Shown in pieces: positions 10,583-23,116 of a stretch of DNA of 64,000 bases (its first letter is position 1; each line of letters starts with the position of its first letter). The notes beneath the pieces were generated by a model, which made no database searches, was not told where the DNA came from, and worked only from the letters and a program-made list of their open reading frames with translations. Origin of the DNA: Pyrenopolyporus hunteri (taxonomy: Eukaryota > Ascomycota > Sordariomycetes > Xylariales > Hypoxylaceae); the NCBI GenBank assembly GCA_902806595.1, contig CADCXC010000003.1:1612001-1676000 (forward strand), in the 5' to 3' direction. The translations under genes were made by a program, and so were the position numbers.

Positions 10583-12775
10583 GTGGTGTTGGTTTTTGGG
10601 TCATTGGAGTTTTGGTATGGATGGATGGGATGGAAGGCGGGAGATACGGGTGGGAGTTTATCGGGTCGGAGCAGCCCGGAAGGTCCCTGAGTCATGACCT
10701 ACCCTACCGAGAAGGCATCCGCCACCGAGAAGGAAAGCGGCTGTTCTCGGTCACAAGTCACGGGTTATGAGTTTTCTGGTCACATGTGGATCTGGCCTGG
10801 GACCCTGGGTTTCATGGACGTCTACCTACCTACCTAGGTACTCATGAGAGATCGCGTAGGTACGTTCCGGGCCCCCTTGGATGGGTGTTTTTGGCGGTCG
10901 TCGATTGATTTTGCATCTGGGTATCGGTTCTATTCCCCAAAACGCAGTTGACGAACTTGCACGTGGACATACGCAAAAGGACGGGGTAGGGCTATTGCAT
11001 TTGATTGAGACTTTGGCAGGCAAAAGGAAAAACGAACGGTTTGAAACCGTTCGGACAATCTAGGGGATATACGGTTATGGTGCCTAACGAAGCGGGCTTC
11101 TACTAGGTACCATCTAATTGAAGCAGTTGCAATACCTACTTCATCTCTAAGGTATAGGCCTGGTATTGTGAGAATATGATAAACTACCTACTTAGCTTTG
11201 TAATAACTCCCTTAACTTCACCCCGTATGTAAGGCATAACATGCAGCCTCACTTTTATTCGCGACCGACCTCGTCAGCAAGCCACTCTCGATTCCTTGTT
11301 GTCGTCTCTCATTTCACTTCCTTCACGTATTACGCAAGCCCCGAAGCCTCTCCGAAAGCCATTCTACTCTTATAGTGGCTATATGTCTCTCACCTAAGCG
11401 AAAATATCTCCAGCAATTACGTGTAATCCGTACCTAAAGATATACCTAGGACCTCTTGCTTTCGCTTATCTTTTCGACTTTCGAATTGAGGAGACCGGAC
11501 GGCCCATCCCAAAGGGGATAATTCCAACATAGTCTAGATAATCCTCCGTATGCGATCCCCAAAGGTCGCGGGGCTTGAAGCAATTGTCAGCTTGCTTGGT
11601 AGAGTCATTCTGGGCTTGGAAAGGGTGTGATTCCTCCCAACGCCCGCCGTTCATACCTCAGGTACTTAGATTCGTGTGGGAACAGACTCCCGTTATAGTC
11701 AAAAGATTGACGGCCGGTCTTCCTTTGACAAGGTTGCTAACGTTCGCTATTTCAGATTATTTTAGACGATGCAACGAACTACCTTTAAAATCTCGGACTA
11801 ATAGGGAATCTAACTTTACCACCCACCAGGAGAAATACCCCGTGAAAAGACCAACTCTTTGGCGTATCCATGATTATGGGTGGAATGTGACGTGGCGTTG
11901 GCTTCCCCACGCTTCTTGCGTGGGCGGCGATTAATGAAGTCGTAATCAATCGCTCGATCTGAAGCTGTCGATCAGCCATTGGAGTGGAACGGGAACGTCT
12001 CCGGATAAGCCACCAACCTGCTCGAACCGCATAATCTTAACCGATGAAGGCGCACGGCATTCTGATACGGGATTTGATTTGCTTCGCTACCGGGCTTTCC
12101 AAAGAACCTTGAAACAGGCTGATAGAGCCATCAAGCATCTCCAATGTGACTGGTCATTGTTTGGCAAGACGTATTCTTCTCGCATCTTGCTTTCTCGTTC
12201 TGAGACTACCGGATTGCTGCTAGGGTTTCTTTAATTCCGTAGAGCCTAGTCGTTTGTTTGGTTAGATGTTGAGTCTTGTGGAAGTCCTGCCATAGGAATA
12301 TGAGCCAATTATCAGAATAGTTCGCGCACACATGGAATATCGATCCGATTAAAACCAGTGCCATAAGCGTAGAGCATCACCTCCACAAACCTCCTCGTCG
12401 ATTTCACCGACGGTCGCCACTAATACGACGCTGGTGCGGAGAACCTATCACAAAAATGTGGATCGAATCGTCCATATCGACGGCGTGGCCCCGTGTGACA
12501 TACAACTAGAAACCAATAAGGAGGGTGCTACCGACCGGACGGCCTCCTATCTATCATCTACAACATCGTATATAAACCTTCTTGCATATATTACAGCATT
12601 GTCTCATTATAATCTTTCTCGGGTTCCATCGGCGGAGATAAACTCGTATTCGCTCAACACCTACTACAGAAGTTAGTGATCGCTTATAAGACAACGGTAC
12701 GTGATCTCCTAGCAAGCGTTCTCGTCCTTCCTTGCTCTTTCTACTTCTCTGAAGACATCAATACCTTACTTAACT
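10583..12775. other. intergenic, Sec2-like gene to P450
   Basis: 2.2 kb without a supportable gene. It contains a CTACC/TAGGTA tract at 10826-10842 and a perfect 7 bp stem with 5-base loop at 11906-11924 (CCCACGC / GCGTGGG). The last 350 bp are the P450 upstream flank. ORFs at 11575-11934 and 12434-12676 resemble no family I recognise. Confidence 0.5.
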
Positions 12776-14605
12776 ATGATTACAGAGAAGATCCTAACCC
12801 ACCCAGCTGTGCTGGCGTTGGCACTGCTCGTCATCGGCTACGCTCTATATCAGTTCCTCGAAGGGCCCGAGCTCCCTGATCTTCCCATCATCGGTGCGAA
12901 GCCCGGCGAGTGGTTCCCGCTCACTAGAGCTAAGTTTCGGAACTTGAGGGACATGAGAGCGGCTCTCCAGTTTGCCTATAATGAATACCCCCACCAAGCC
13001 TGTATCCTGCCTGTCTTCACCTTACACAACTGTATGACGCCGAGATTCCCGCCCTCTTTCTTCTTCTTTCGTTGGGTCTGTTTCAGTAACCGGAACTCCA
13101 GGGTAGAGCTGACCCCAGATCATTTCTCTCGGGGCCCGTCTAGGTTCCTTTGGCTTTCCTTGCGTAGAGGAAATATACATTGATTCTTTCTGTTGTAGAT
13201 ATCCTTCTGCCACCCAATGAATACCAGTGGCTTGTCGATCAGACTCCGTCTGATGTTCACTACGTGATCGAGAACGAGATTCAAGTAAGATTCCCAGTAT
13301 AGAACGCAGGAAGCGGGCTCCTTTTACTGAGAATAAGCTTAGTTTCACTGGACATTTGGAACTAGGCGACTCGTCGATAAGGTCCTATCTGACAGGAATA
13401 TGTACAATGTCCTAACCAAGAAGATAAACGGCTTCGTCCCGGGTTTACTCGAGGAGACACGACTTATTGTCGACGACGTCTTCGGCACAGACACGGAGAA
13501 ATCAACCCAGATCAAATTGTACGGCACCGTTAAACGTATAATATGTCAGGTTTCGAATCGCGCCTTCGTCGGCCCGCCTTTTTGCCGCAACGTTGACTAT
13601 GTTAATGCAGTCGTTGGGTATCTAGACGTTTTGGCGTATCTCGCGATCCCAATGCGGAGTATATGGGAACCTTTCAGGCCTCTCGTTAGCCTATTCGTCG
13701 AACTGCCAACTCGCATGGCCATTCGGAGGCTCTACGATATCATACGACTGGAAGTAGAACGGCGTCTGGAAGAGGATAAGGTCCAGGAGAGCAATCCACA
13801 GCTCGAACCAACCGAGAGCGATATACTGCAGTGGTCCATCGAAACCTCTAGGAAGTTAGATGATCCTTTCGAATCTGATATTAGCACAATAGTTGGCCGC
13901 ATAATATTCGTTAATATCCCGGCCGCCCATACCTCGGCCACCGCTTTGACGCATGTGATCCTAGATCTTATATGCTCTAAGCAGGATTACATCGACGAGC
14001 TGCGCTCCGAAATCTCGTCGGTGCTCGCTGAGCACGGGGGAGAACTGGATAGGAAGGCGCTGATATCGATGGTCAAACTGGACAGCCTGATGCGGGAATC
14101 GCAGCGCATCAATTCCTTTGCAGTGCTCACCCAGGCCCGATTCGTTCGCAATAAGGAAGGTATCGAGACGCCGTCCGGCATCCACCTTCCACACGACGCG
14201 TCCATCGCCGTCCAAACATACGCGCGGCTCCACGATGCCGCTCTCTACCCGGACCCTGAGACCCTCCACCCCTTTCGGTTCGTAGGAAAAGACCCCATGC
14301 CGAACCAGAGGAGCGACAGCGAAGAGCCAGGGGCGGAGTCGTCGGAGTCCGAGGGCGCGCGGTACCCTTGGGTCATGACGAGCACCGAGTATCCTGCTTT
14401 CGGCCACGGGCCCCATTCCTGTCCCGGGCGGTTCTTCGCGTCTACCATGGTGAAGACGATTCTCGCGTATATCATCATGCATTATGATATCGAGAGGCAG
14501 GAGAAGCGGCCTAAGAACTTCTGGTTTGGGGTGATGAGGGGAGCACCGCCAAGGGCGACGATCCGCGTCAGGAGAAGAAAAGAGGTCGAGATTAAGGGGT
14601 GGTGA
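12776..14605 (+). CDS. cytochrome P450 monooxygenase
   Basis: Three exons: 12776-13031, 13199-13284, 13343-14605; 534 residues. An N-terminal membrane anchor (about 7-27, VLALALLVIGYALYQFL) is followed by the proline-rich hinge LPDLPIIGAKP. The I-helix reads IPAAHTSATAL (about 306-316), where the usual acid-alcohol pair is replaced by His-Thr; the ExxR motif is ESQR (366-369); the PERF-like segment is HPFRF (423-427); and the heme loop is FGHGPHSCPGRFFA with the thiolate at Cys474. The YILLPPNEYQWLVDQ stretch spanning intron 1 supports that junction. The pattern fits the fungal ent-kaurene oxidase-like P450 group; the substrate is unknown. It would act at the ER membrane. No polyketide, peptide or terpene synthase lies within reach in this window, so this copy is not evidently part of a biosynthetic cluster. 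Intron 1 is 167 bp, long for this window. Confidence 0.93.
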
Positions 14606-17600
14606 AAGTAAAGGCCTGGCATAGCCCCTATACTATACTAATACTTGGTATACCCGCGATGGGAATCGGTGACGGCGAATCGGCACTAAGGAGATTGGGA
14701 AGGGTCGGGTTTACGCGTGGAAAACGTTATGAAACGGAAGGGAACATATACGTTATCGATGATTCGGGAGTGCGATTGGGATCTCTTACCGTCCATTAGT
14801 CTACGATGAAAAGCCTTAAAGTCGAGATATTCCTTTCCTAATATTATACTAAGTAAACGACGAAGTTAGCCATCACAAATTATATAATCTTAAGTACTAT
14901 ATCCCCATGGATCTTTGAGGACGGGTGAATTCGTGCCAGTCATACGTCTTCGATGCGAATTCTAGAGATGAAGGCTCGTTCCTTGTCGTACCAAGGGCAA
15001 TTTAGTACAGCTATGTTGAATTAGGTTATAAACTTTCGACCGCCTATGTTAGTTGTAAGACAAAGATGTCTTCTTCGTATGTTGACGCGGTTTAAGGAGG
15101 TTCTCTCAGATATCTACTCGTAACAAATCAAAGTGTTATATGCCATATTCGTGTTAATAGAAGCGATGTCAGGAATTTCGGGGTTTACCGTCTCTATAGC
15201 TTGGAACGTATAATATACCCATGTTCCCGGGGTTAGTATATTGCATATATGAGAATGTAGTTGTAGTAGTGAACAACAGACAGGATTGGGAACATAGTCT
15301 ATTGAAAGAGTTGGGATGAAGGCGGAGGTCTCTCGGCTAAGACTCGGCCAGGTAACTCCACGATACGGTAATGGGATCGGGGAGACGGAGAAGGTACGCA
15401 GCAATAACATAAGGTGAGATCTATAATACATTCCGAAGCAAGCTAAGCCTGTACGTGAGATGTAAGCACGGAGACCATTGGGGTACTTCGAGAAGACGGG
15501 GAGGCGAAATGTATGCGCCTATGCAACTAAAATACACATTAGCTGCATGCTTAGGTAGTCATAGAGGTTAGTAAACCTGGCAGAGACACTATCTCGGCTT
15601 TTAGATGTTAGCTAGCACAGTATAACGTAGGGATGGGGGCGCCAGCTTCTAAGACCCTCGACGTAGCAACACATATTGTACCCCCGTGGTTCCCGTGAAG
15701 GGCCTTGAACCCTTCAAGAACAAGGTAATGTGCTTACTAGCTGACGGCGTGAAGGGCGTATCCCGTTTCAGATTTGCCGGGCTATGTGTAAGTCGACGTT
15801 GCTCCGTCCTCAACTCGGGAAAGTAGTCGAAGTGCCACAGGTCGACGTCCCTCTAGCTACCGTATTAATATTCAAGGAGTTTTTAAAAATATCAACTTGT
15901 TTTGAGCTGTAACGTGGGGGGATAGAAATAAGAATAGGGCTCGTTAATAGAGCTTTTAGTACGACCAGTGAGGAGTCTCCCTGGCCACGCGGCCAGCTGC
16001 ACCCTTAGGCACGCCCCAGCTTATACTGGATTTCTCCCGGAGCTGCAGGAGACGAGACGGGCTATTTACCTGCCAATGGATGCAGATATTCTCCATTAGG
16101 GTTTAGGGGGGCTCTCGGGGCGGAGCCTGCTTGCTTGGATTGACAGGGGCCATTGGCGTGATGGGGCTAGCGAATACGAGATTCTGGTCACCACCAAAGA
16201 TCGTCGGAGGCTGGGGGCTGGACGAGCTGGTAACAAGCGTCGAAATAAGGGAAAATGGCGCCGGAGGCCTTATTGATTCCTCTGTTACGCAACATGGCGT
16301 GGTGGACTACGAAAAAAAAAAAAATCCAGATGCAAATAATTTCAACTCTGAAGAATTCTTCGCCCCCCCTATTTATCTTTGTGCTCGGTGAGCTATCAAT
16401 CAAATACTTTTCAGTACGCAGAAAAGGCCCGGCTTACCTACCCGCATATACATAACTTATCTGCAAGCAAGGGACGGTGTCACATCGAGGATGTCTTCGA
16501 GTCGGTAAGGGGGTGATGATGCAGTAAGTACCTACTTGACATGTTTGTGGTTACCAGCAACTCTAGGCGAGGGGCGCTTACTTAGGTACGTAGGCCGCTA
16601 TTCGACGGCCGCGGAAGGCGATTACCAAATTAGTCGCCGATACGTATAGCCGTTACCTACCGGTATTACCAGCCATCGTCGGTCCCTCGTCCCATTTTCT
16701 CCCGATGCCCTGTGAAGGCAACTGTACCTCTTACATGCGGTAAGAACCTTGACGGGTGTGGTAGAGAAGCCGTAAGAAGCCAAGCTCGAGGACTACAAAC
16801 TTTAGTCTCGGAAGTTGAGGTTGGGCGAACCTTGCTGAAAGGAGTAGTATAGAGAGGGGTCGTGGGCGACGATAACATCATAGATTAACCCCTGAGTGGG
16901 TATGGGGTCACCTCAGCCAAGAGGTGTATGGTGGCTTCGGCACTAATTGTCGGACGACAGCGGCCTATAGGTCGTGGCGAGCTGCTTTACCTGAGAGGAC
17001 TGCCTATAGGGGCGCTCATAGAAACGCTACTGCATGAACGGAGCGTCAGCCACTCCAAGGCCCAGTAGAGACTGCCATGGACGTTGATCGTCCACAGTGT
17101 CCAGAGGAGAGGGCGTACCGCCTGGCACGCTGGGTATTCATACGGCATTCTAGAGCCGTGTACCAGCCCAGTTCGGAAGAAGGGTACCGTAGGACTTTGT
17201 AGTGCCTGGTTAGGCGGTAGTGGTTCTTCCTACGTAGGTACATATTCGAACGTCTGGACAGTTCGAGTCCACGTCTCTCCCCTAATCCCATAATTTTAGC
17301 GAGCTGGACAGGTGGTTGTGGAATGTCTGCGTGGGATATGAACTACTACCCAATGAGAAGTACAGCCAATGTTCAACGTGAAGGTAAGTACCTTCATTCA
17401 CGTCTTGTGGATTGCCTTGAGGCCTAGGATCATGCACCCGCGTAAGTACTGTACATCGTCCACAGTGCTAGCGAGCAAGAAGCCTTTCCTGTTCAAGAAA
17501 TGGAGACGTGAAGTAATGGCTTCACTAACGGCTTCAGTAACTAGGAGCGGGCTGTTTGTATCGGATGGCCTTGATGGAAAGGAAATCGTGGGGCGGTTAT

Positions 17601-19588
17601 ATCCGATCAGAGGCGATTCCGCCACGGTAAGAAACACTATAGAAAGCCCGGAAGAATAGACTCCGAAGCGGCGGTGTCTTGGAAAACATCGCCCCTTTCC
17701 GCCGGTTCTCAACACCGGTCACCTCACGCCGACGGCAAACCGCACGATATCAGCAGGTTGAGGACTTCCGGTGATGGTGGAGAAGCTAGAGCGCAGGCGA
17801 TACTGTTCCGGGCGCGGCCGCTGGTGACTTGTTTGCACGCTGGGCTGGCCTGCTTGGCGATATGTGGCGATTCCTTCAAGTGTAACGTCTCATACATAGG
17901 GCTGCATAACCCCCTCTTTTATAATGTATAAAACAACATACTATTCGGCTCGCCTCCTATCGACGGCGTGTCATGATGGGATGACAATATACCTACGTAA
18001 CGTGAACGAATGCGCGTAGTTCAGGCCTAGCTGAACAAATCTCCGTCCCTGATCGGCTTTAACGTCTAAGAATAGATAGCCTTGTAGCAAAACCTCGTAT
18101 ATCGCGGCTGACCCCCCGGCCATCGCGCCTAATCGGTAGCTTAGGCAAAGGTAGCTCAATTTTGATAATCTGGGAATAGCGGCGCACAGGCTACTTAGGT
18201 CGATTCGCTTGAGTCCTATGTACTTGGTCAGCAGCACATGTTGTTTACACGTCAGTAAGTTAGGCGTAGCTCGTGGTATTTGTGCCTTTTAGGTCGGCGA
18301 ATGATGAGCTACCCGGCCCGACCATTTAAAAGTAAGCAATAGGTACTCGATACTGATTATCTGAAATATGACGCGGATCGTCCCAACTAGTGAATTTAGA
18401 TGACCGAGTTACGTGTAAGAATTAGAAAGCTGGCCGGGACGCTTCGAGAGGAGCAGGTCGGACTCCCTGCCTGCCCAAGTACCTACTGAGATCTTAGCTT
18501 TCTTCCGACAATGTGATATATGTAATGTAGATTTACATACCTATAATAATCATATAGTATGAGGGCCTAAACATAAGTCGATAACCTAAGAGGTATCCAA
18601 CAAATAAATCACAATCTGATAGAGATAGACAACGTTAGGCTGGGCGCAGTGCGGTATTGGTATGGAAAAGAACCTCGTTTCATTGTATTACAATTAATAT
18701 TAGTTATCCGCAAGTTGGCAGTCCAGCTATGTCGCCGTCTGCAAGCATCCGGACCGACCGAGAAAGTCGGTTCGTCGCCGCGAGCATTAAACCTTATGCC
18801 TTCTAAGCAATGGAGCAACAAGCGATAACTATATGCTCCGGCTTCGATCCTTCATTCCGTGAGCCTCTTTTCTCCTAGCACTAATTCCGCTTCGGTTTCG
18901 ATTCCATCAAAATGACGCCAATTACTCCCAAGATTCCCTTTTCACAACAACCTAAGGCCTCCGTTGTTACCATGCTCGCTGCTCCTAACCCTCAGCACCC
19001 ACTGGCCACGTCGTATTCTCTATTCCAAAAATCCAAAAAATCAATACAAATTAATGACAATAATAGAAAAAAAAAACATTTAAACGCCGTCCCAATGCAT
19101 TTGACAGACCGCCCGCGAGGTCGTCGGATTTTGTTCCCGGAAGAATAGTTGTAAACAGTCGCTATGCAATTTGGTAAAGGGTGATGTGGGTATCCTGATG
19201 ATTCAAAACAATGCAATTTCCGGAGGGAGTGGCCGAGATTCTATTTCAGGCGTATAGAAATCGTCGTAAGTCGTAAGGAACGTAAATGGTCGGTCTATAA
19301 AATGCGATATTATCTTGCGAAAGGAGTGTCTAATTTTGGGTATCTTCGATGGTTTCATAAGGAGTGTCGTAAGTTTGTTCATTATGCAATACGTATTATG
19401 CGTTTCGTGGGACATAAAGGATCGTGGGTATCATTGTGTCGATAGTGGACGTGTGGGTTATCTTTGAATCCAGTCAAAGGAGTGTGGTGTACAATTGCGT
19501 CTGTGGTAAAATCGGAAAAAAGATATTAAAGCGAGGTCGGGAAGAATCGGGCTTGTGATGCGCATGTTGGTCGTATTAGCTGGACCCG
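14606..19588. other. gene desert downstream of the P450
   Basis: 5 kb with only short ORFs on either strand, none resembling a known family. Composition is mixed, not RIP-like. A short palindromic GAAGGG...CCCTTC hairpin at 15698-15717 mimics a tRNA T-arm but the rest of the cloverleaf is absent. The minus-strand ORF at 17398-17715 has coding-like composition but no recognisable match. The right end is the 3' flank of the zinc-cluster regulator. Confidence 0.5.
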
Positions 19589-19837
19589 TTATTCATCGCG
19601 CTCCATCTTGAACGGAACAGGAGCTGACGAGACCGAGGAGTTCTGCCGGTGATGGTGGTGCTGAAACATCTGAGACGGCATGAAACTAGGCGACGGCGCC
19701 GACAGAGAGAGGGGGGTTGTCGATTCTACGGAAGCGCCATGCCATTGTTCGGGTTTGAGAAACGGTGAGGGTGCGTAGTCCCGTTGTTGTAGGGGCATCT
19801 CAAGCGGAAGGTAAGGTGAAGATGAAGATGCTAGATG
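19589..19837 (-). other. possible C-terminal exon of the Zn2Cys6 regulator
   Basis: An 83-codon open stretch on the minus strand (HLASSSSPYLPLEMPLQQRD to PVPFKMERDE, then stop) resembles the Ser/Pro/His-rich tail of fungal regulators. It can be joined in frame to the regulator just before its stop in two ways: donor GTGTGG at 19937 with the acceptor ending at 19838, or donor GTGGAT at 19935 with the CTCAG acceptor about 19855. A TTGAC branch-like site lies between. Without splicing the regulator ends at 19926. Confidence 0.4.
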
Positions 19838-19925
19838 CTGAGCACTGGTGTTCCTGAGCGGCATGGTCAATCATTTTTATCCTCTTCCACGTCAAAACGG
19901 AGAGCCGATGTGGGGACTTCACAGC

Positions 19926-21971
19926 TTAGATCCACACGGTCTGGATTGGAGAGACGAACCCGACACCAAAGTTGTTGGGCCCTACAGAGCCGAGAGGCGG
20001 ATAGGCCGTCATCCCAGAGTCCCATGAGCCAAATTCTTCGTGGTCGCTATATGTAATCGAGCCTTCCCCAAAGGTGGAAGAGACCGGGCTGTAGCCTCCA
20101 TACGACGGAGACGGGATGTTGAGATACTGTTGGCTCGGAAACGGCGACGAGATGGCTAAGGGGCTAACCGCGTTACCAGACTCCTGCTCAGAACCCATCA
20201 CGGAAAGATCTTCTGTGCTCCAGCTGAAGGCCGGGTTATCTCCGTAAGGCAGATACGAGGTCGTGGGAGGCGAGGCGCCCTGCGACATGTTCCCGCTCAT
20301 GTAGAAGTTGGGTGGATCGAACTGCGGGAAGGACGGCGTGCGAACTGGTTGCACCCAGCCCATGCGGGAGCGGAACTCATTAACCGTGTCGATAGGGAAC
20401 TCCATGAGCGTCAGCGGCGTCTGCGAGTCTCCGTTGAGGCTTCCGGAAACGTTAATCGAGAGCAGACGTCGAGCTATCTCCTCTACTGGGCCGATCGCGA
20501 GGCTACCAAAATATGCGGCGCCAATCTCAGGAAAGAGGCGTTCCATCATCATCGCAGCGGTATAATAGTGGGCTACGACTAGCAGGGCGCTCGGGGAGGT
20601 GCCGTTCTGCTTGAAGCACATCACAGGAAGCCAGAATAGCCAGGTACGCAGGGGCCGTAGTCGATCGAATTGGTCCTCGATCGACTGGATCGGGCTGACC
20701 TTGCGGGCACCCTTGAGAAAGCACGCCAGCTGGGTCGCTAGTTGGGGATCCTCCTTGTTCTGCTTTAGGTGAGCCTCGACCTTGGTAATCTGGTTAATAG
20801 TGCGCTGGAACGCATCGAGGTCCTCCTTGCGCGGTTGGTGAGGCTTGTGATCCGGGGTCGGAGACGGGGGCGCAGTAGGGAACGTGCTGCTTTCGGCAAT
20901 AAACTCTCCAAATTGAGACTCGTGCTTCCACGGCTCCATAGCATCTATCACCTTTTTCGCGCTTGTCAGCACATTCAGCGTATCTCTAGTAAAAAGCTTG
21001 TAACTTACAGATGAGGTTCCTTGCATCAATTGGGTCCAGCTTCGCCTGCCATTCCCGTTGCGTCAGCCATGACCTCTCGAACACATGTGATCTATTTGCT
21101 TACCAGTCTGTCGCCTGCCATGAGAGAACAAGGGAGGCGGCGAGAACAGCATCCGAATTTTCACGCGAGAACGATCCTATGGCTTCCTGCAAGCCCTTGA
21201 ACGCAATGCCGCGGTGCTCATAGGCCATGCTGCCCACATGCGGGCAGTTGGTTAAGAAAGCAATGTGCTCGGCGGAGAAAGCGAGCAAGGCATGCATGAC
21301 GTAACTATAGGTAGCGCCGATCTTTATGAGCCTACACAATGCAGTCAGCAAATTGCGTCTCTAACCCTAGTAAGAAAGGGGGCTACGACATACGTAGGGA
21401 TTTGACGGGTCCAGAGGGTAAACCCGTTCGCATCCACAGCGCTCATTTCGTTGCAGATAGCAGCGACGTGGAAAATCAACCGAAGATCCTCAAGGGAATA
21501 GTACTGAGGAGCTGGTGCCGGATAGATGTTGAGGCTTGGGAACGGGAAAACCCCAGTCCGCTGCCACTGTTCGATGGCGGCCTCGACCTCGGGAGTCCAC
21601 ATTAGATCGGGCTTGTCGGGAGTGGCGGCCCTCTCATCGGGAACGGGCACGTCGTTATACGGGCATCGAACCTTGTGTTTGGTGCAGTTACGGCTGGTAG
21701 GAGGTCAGCGAGCTATATTAAATCGCCTGAAGGATTTCTACAGACCATTGCGGGAAGTTCTCGTCACATCGGATGTGTCGACGTTTGCTACAGAACAAGT
21801 CAGTTCCCGTCTTATACGACCACCGGGGGTCAAGCATACCAGTTATCGCAGCCCTTGCGCGACTTGGTGTGACTAGAATATAAGCAATCAGTACACCGAG
21901 CCCTGAAGGATCTGTAGTTTGCTAGAGGAAACAAACCTGCGTCGCGGAGGACCACCACCTGGGCCAGCCAT
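19926..21971 (-). CDS. Zn2Cys6 transcription factor with fungal DUF3468-type domain
   Basis: Seven exons on the minus strand: 21971-21937, 21872-21840, 21787-21746, 21693-21394, 21331-21104, 21045-21009, 20951-19926; 566 residues. The zinc cluster is GCDNCKRRHIRC (Cys20, 23, 30), then FPQCRNCTKHKVRC (Cys37, 40, 47), giving the C-x2-C-x6-C-x6-C-x2-C-x6-C pattern only when the exons are spliced as listed. Downstream, IKIGATYSYVMHALLAFSA, ASLVLSWQATDW and VIDAMEPWKHESQF match the conserved regulatory region of this family. The C-terminal third is Ser/Pro/Gly-rich, as in activation domains. It should bind DNA in the nucleus; target genes are unknown. The last intron (20952-21008) is a multiple of three and lacks an in-frame stop, so its retention would add 19 residues. 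A further 3' exon at 19589-19837 may extend the protein. It is the only gene between 14.6 and 38.4 kb. Confidence 0.93.
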
Positions 21972-23093
21972 TGGAAATGCTGTATTATAATAATTAAGTA
22001 GAAATTAAAGAACTAGGACAAGAGCTTGTTAGCACGCTCAGGCCGAGGCATCCATACCCGGCAGACGACACCAGCGAGGGTAGGGCAAGCCGGCCGGGGA
22101 GACAGCAACGTACGTGAATCGGGGCACAAAATATCTTTGTGCCAGAAGCGAGTGAACGGTTTTTTGAGGAGTGAGTATTAGTTTAGTTTACCAGGTCTTC
22201 CTTTGACAACAGCTTGGGGAGGCAAATCCGGGGATGTCTCCTCTTTAAATTGGCTTGATCAAGGTGAGAGAGTAGCCGAGACGCCTATATTACGACATAG
22301 ACAGAGTGCGTTGCGTTGCGTTGTGTTGTATCTTCAAAACCTCTAGATGTCCGAGGCTTCGGGTTCGGAGCGATCTACACGGGCACAGACACACAAGGCA
22401 AGAGATGTTGATGTTGTCGTCGTCGTCGTTGGCCGATAAAGCCTGGTATTTGGTGGTGTTGTTCTTGCTGGATGTTCCCCTTCCAGGTGTTTTAAGCGAT
22501 TGAATATATTCTCGAGACTCGGAGTACTAGTCAGACGGAATGAGGTGCGATGTCAAGTGATTTATCAGCGGCTTTATGGCTCTTGATGACACTGCGGGAA
22601 CGGGTCGGGATTCACGATTGACGGGAGTCTCCTTCGAGTCCAAATCTCCAAACACACAAAAAAAGGAAAAAGCGAATGACAGGAGCCAACGAGGACTTCC
22701 TAAAGGGGGAGATGAGGTAAAGCGAGTGTGTGGTTGAGATTAGAGCAGATGCTCAGCGCTGAAATTGTTGATGATGGAAGACTAATAGAATGGAGAAATT
22801 CAATGGGGGGACCGAACGGCTGTTAAATAAAACTGCCCGAGACGGCAACGTTAGGCCTGTGGCCTCTTGGGTGTGGCCTTGGGCGGATGTACACCGTGCC
22901 CGGCTACTACTGGCGACTGTTCTGCTTGCCGGAAAGGGAAAATATGGTACAAGGAGTACATCCCTAGCGGTCCACGGTGCTATGGTGCTTGCTAGCGGTG
23001 GGCGGGGGGGGACAGGCAACTGCTGGTTGGGTGCTAGGTAATGGGGAGTAGGTACATGTAACTTTCCACTCGGGTACTTTCAATTCTCTACAA

Positions 23094-23116
23094 GTAGGTA
23101 GGTAGGTAGGTACCTA
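23094..23116. repeat. (TAGG)n tract ending in palindrome
   Basis: Five tandem GTAG units followed by GTACCTA. It sits in a 400 bp stretch (about 23040-23480) where TAGGTA, TACCTA and GTAC tracts are unusually dense. Confidence 0.8.

Noticed and set aside
12776..14605. P450 as part of a secondary-metabolite cluster
   Set aside because: No backbone synthase, transporter or tailoring enzyme within the window around it.
15690..15770. tRNA-like sequence on the minus strand with a GGGTTCAAGGCCC T-arm look and CCA-like end
   Set aside because: No 5' acceptor strand complementary to the 3' end, no D-arm and no proper anticodon stem.
17398..17715. 105-codon minus-strand ORF with coding-like look
   Set aside because: No family recognised and no joined exon; kept only as a note in the desert entry.
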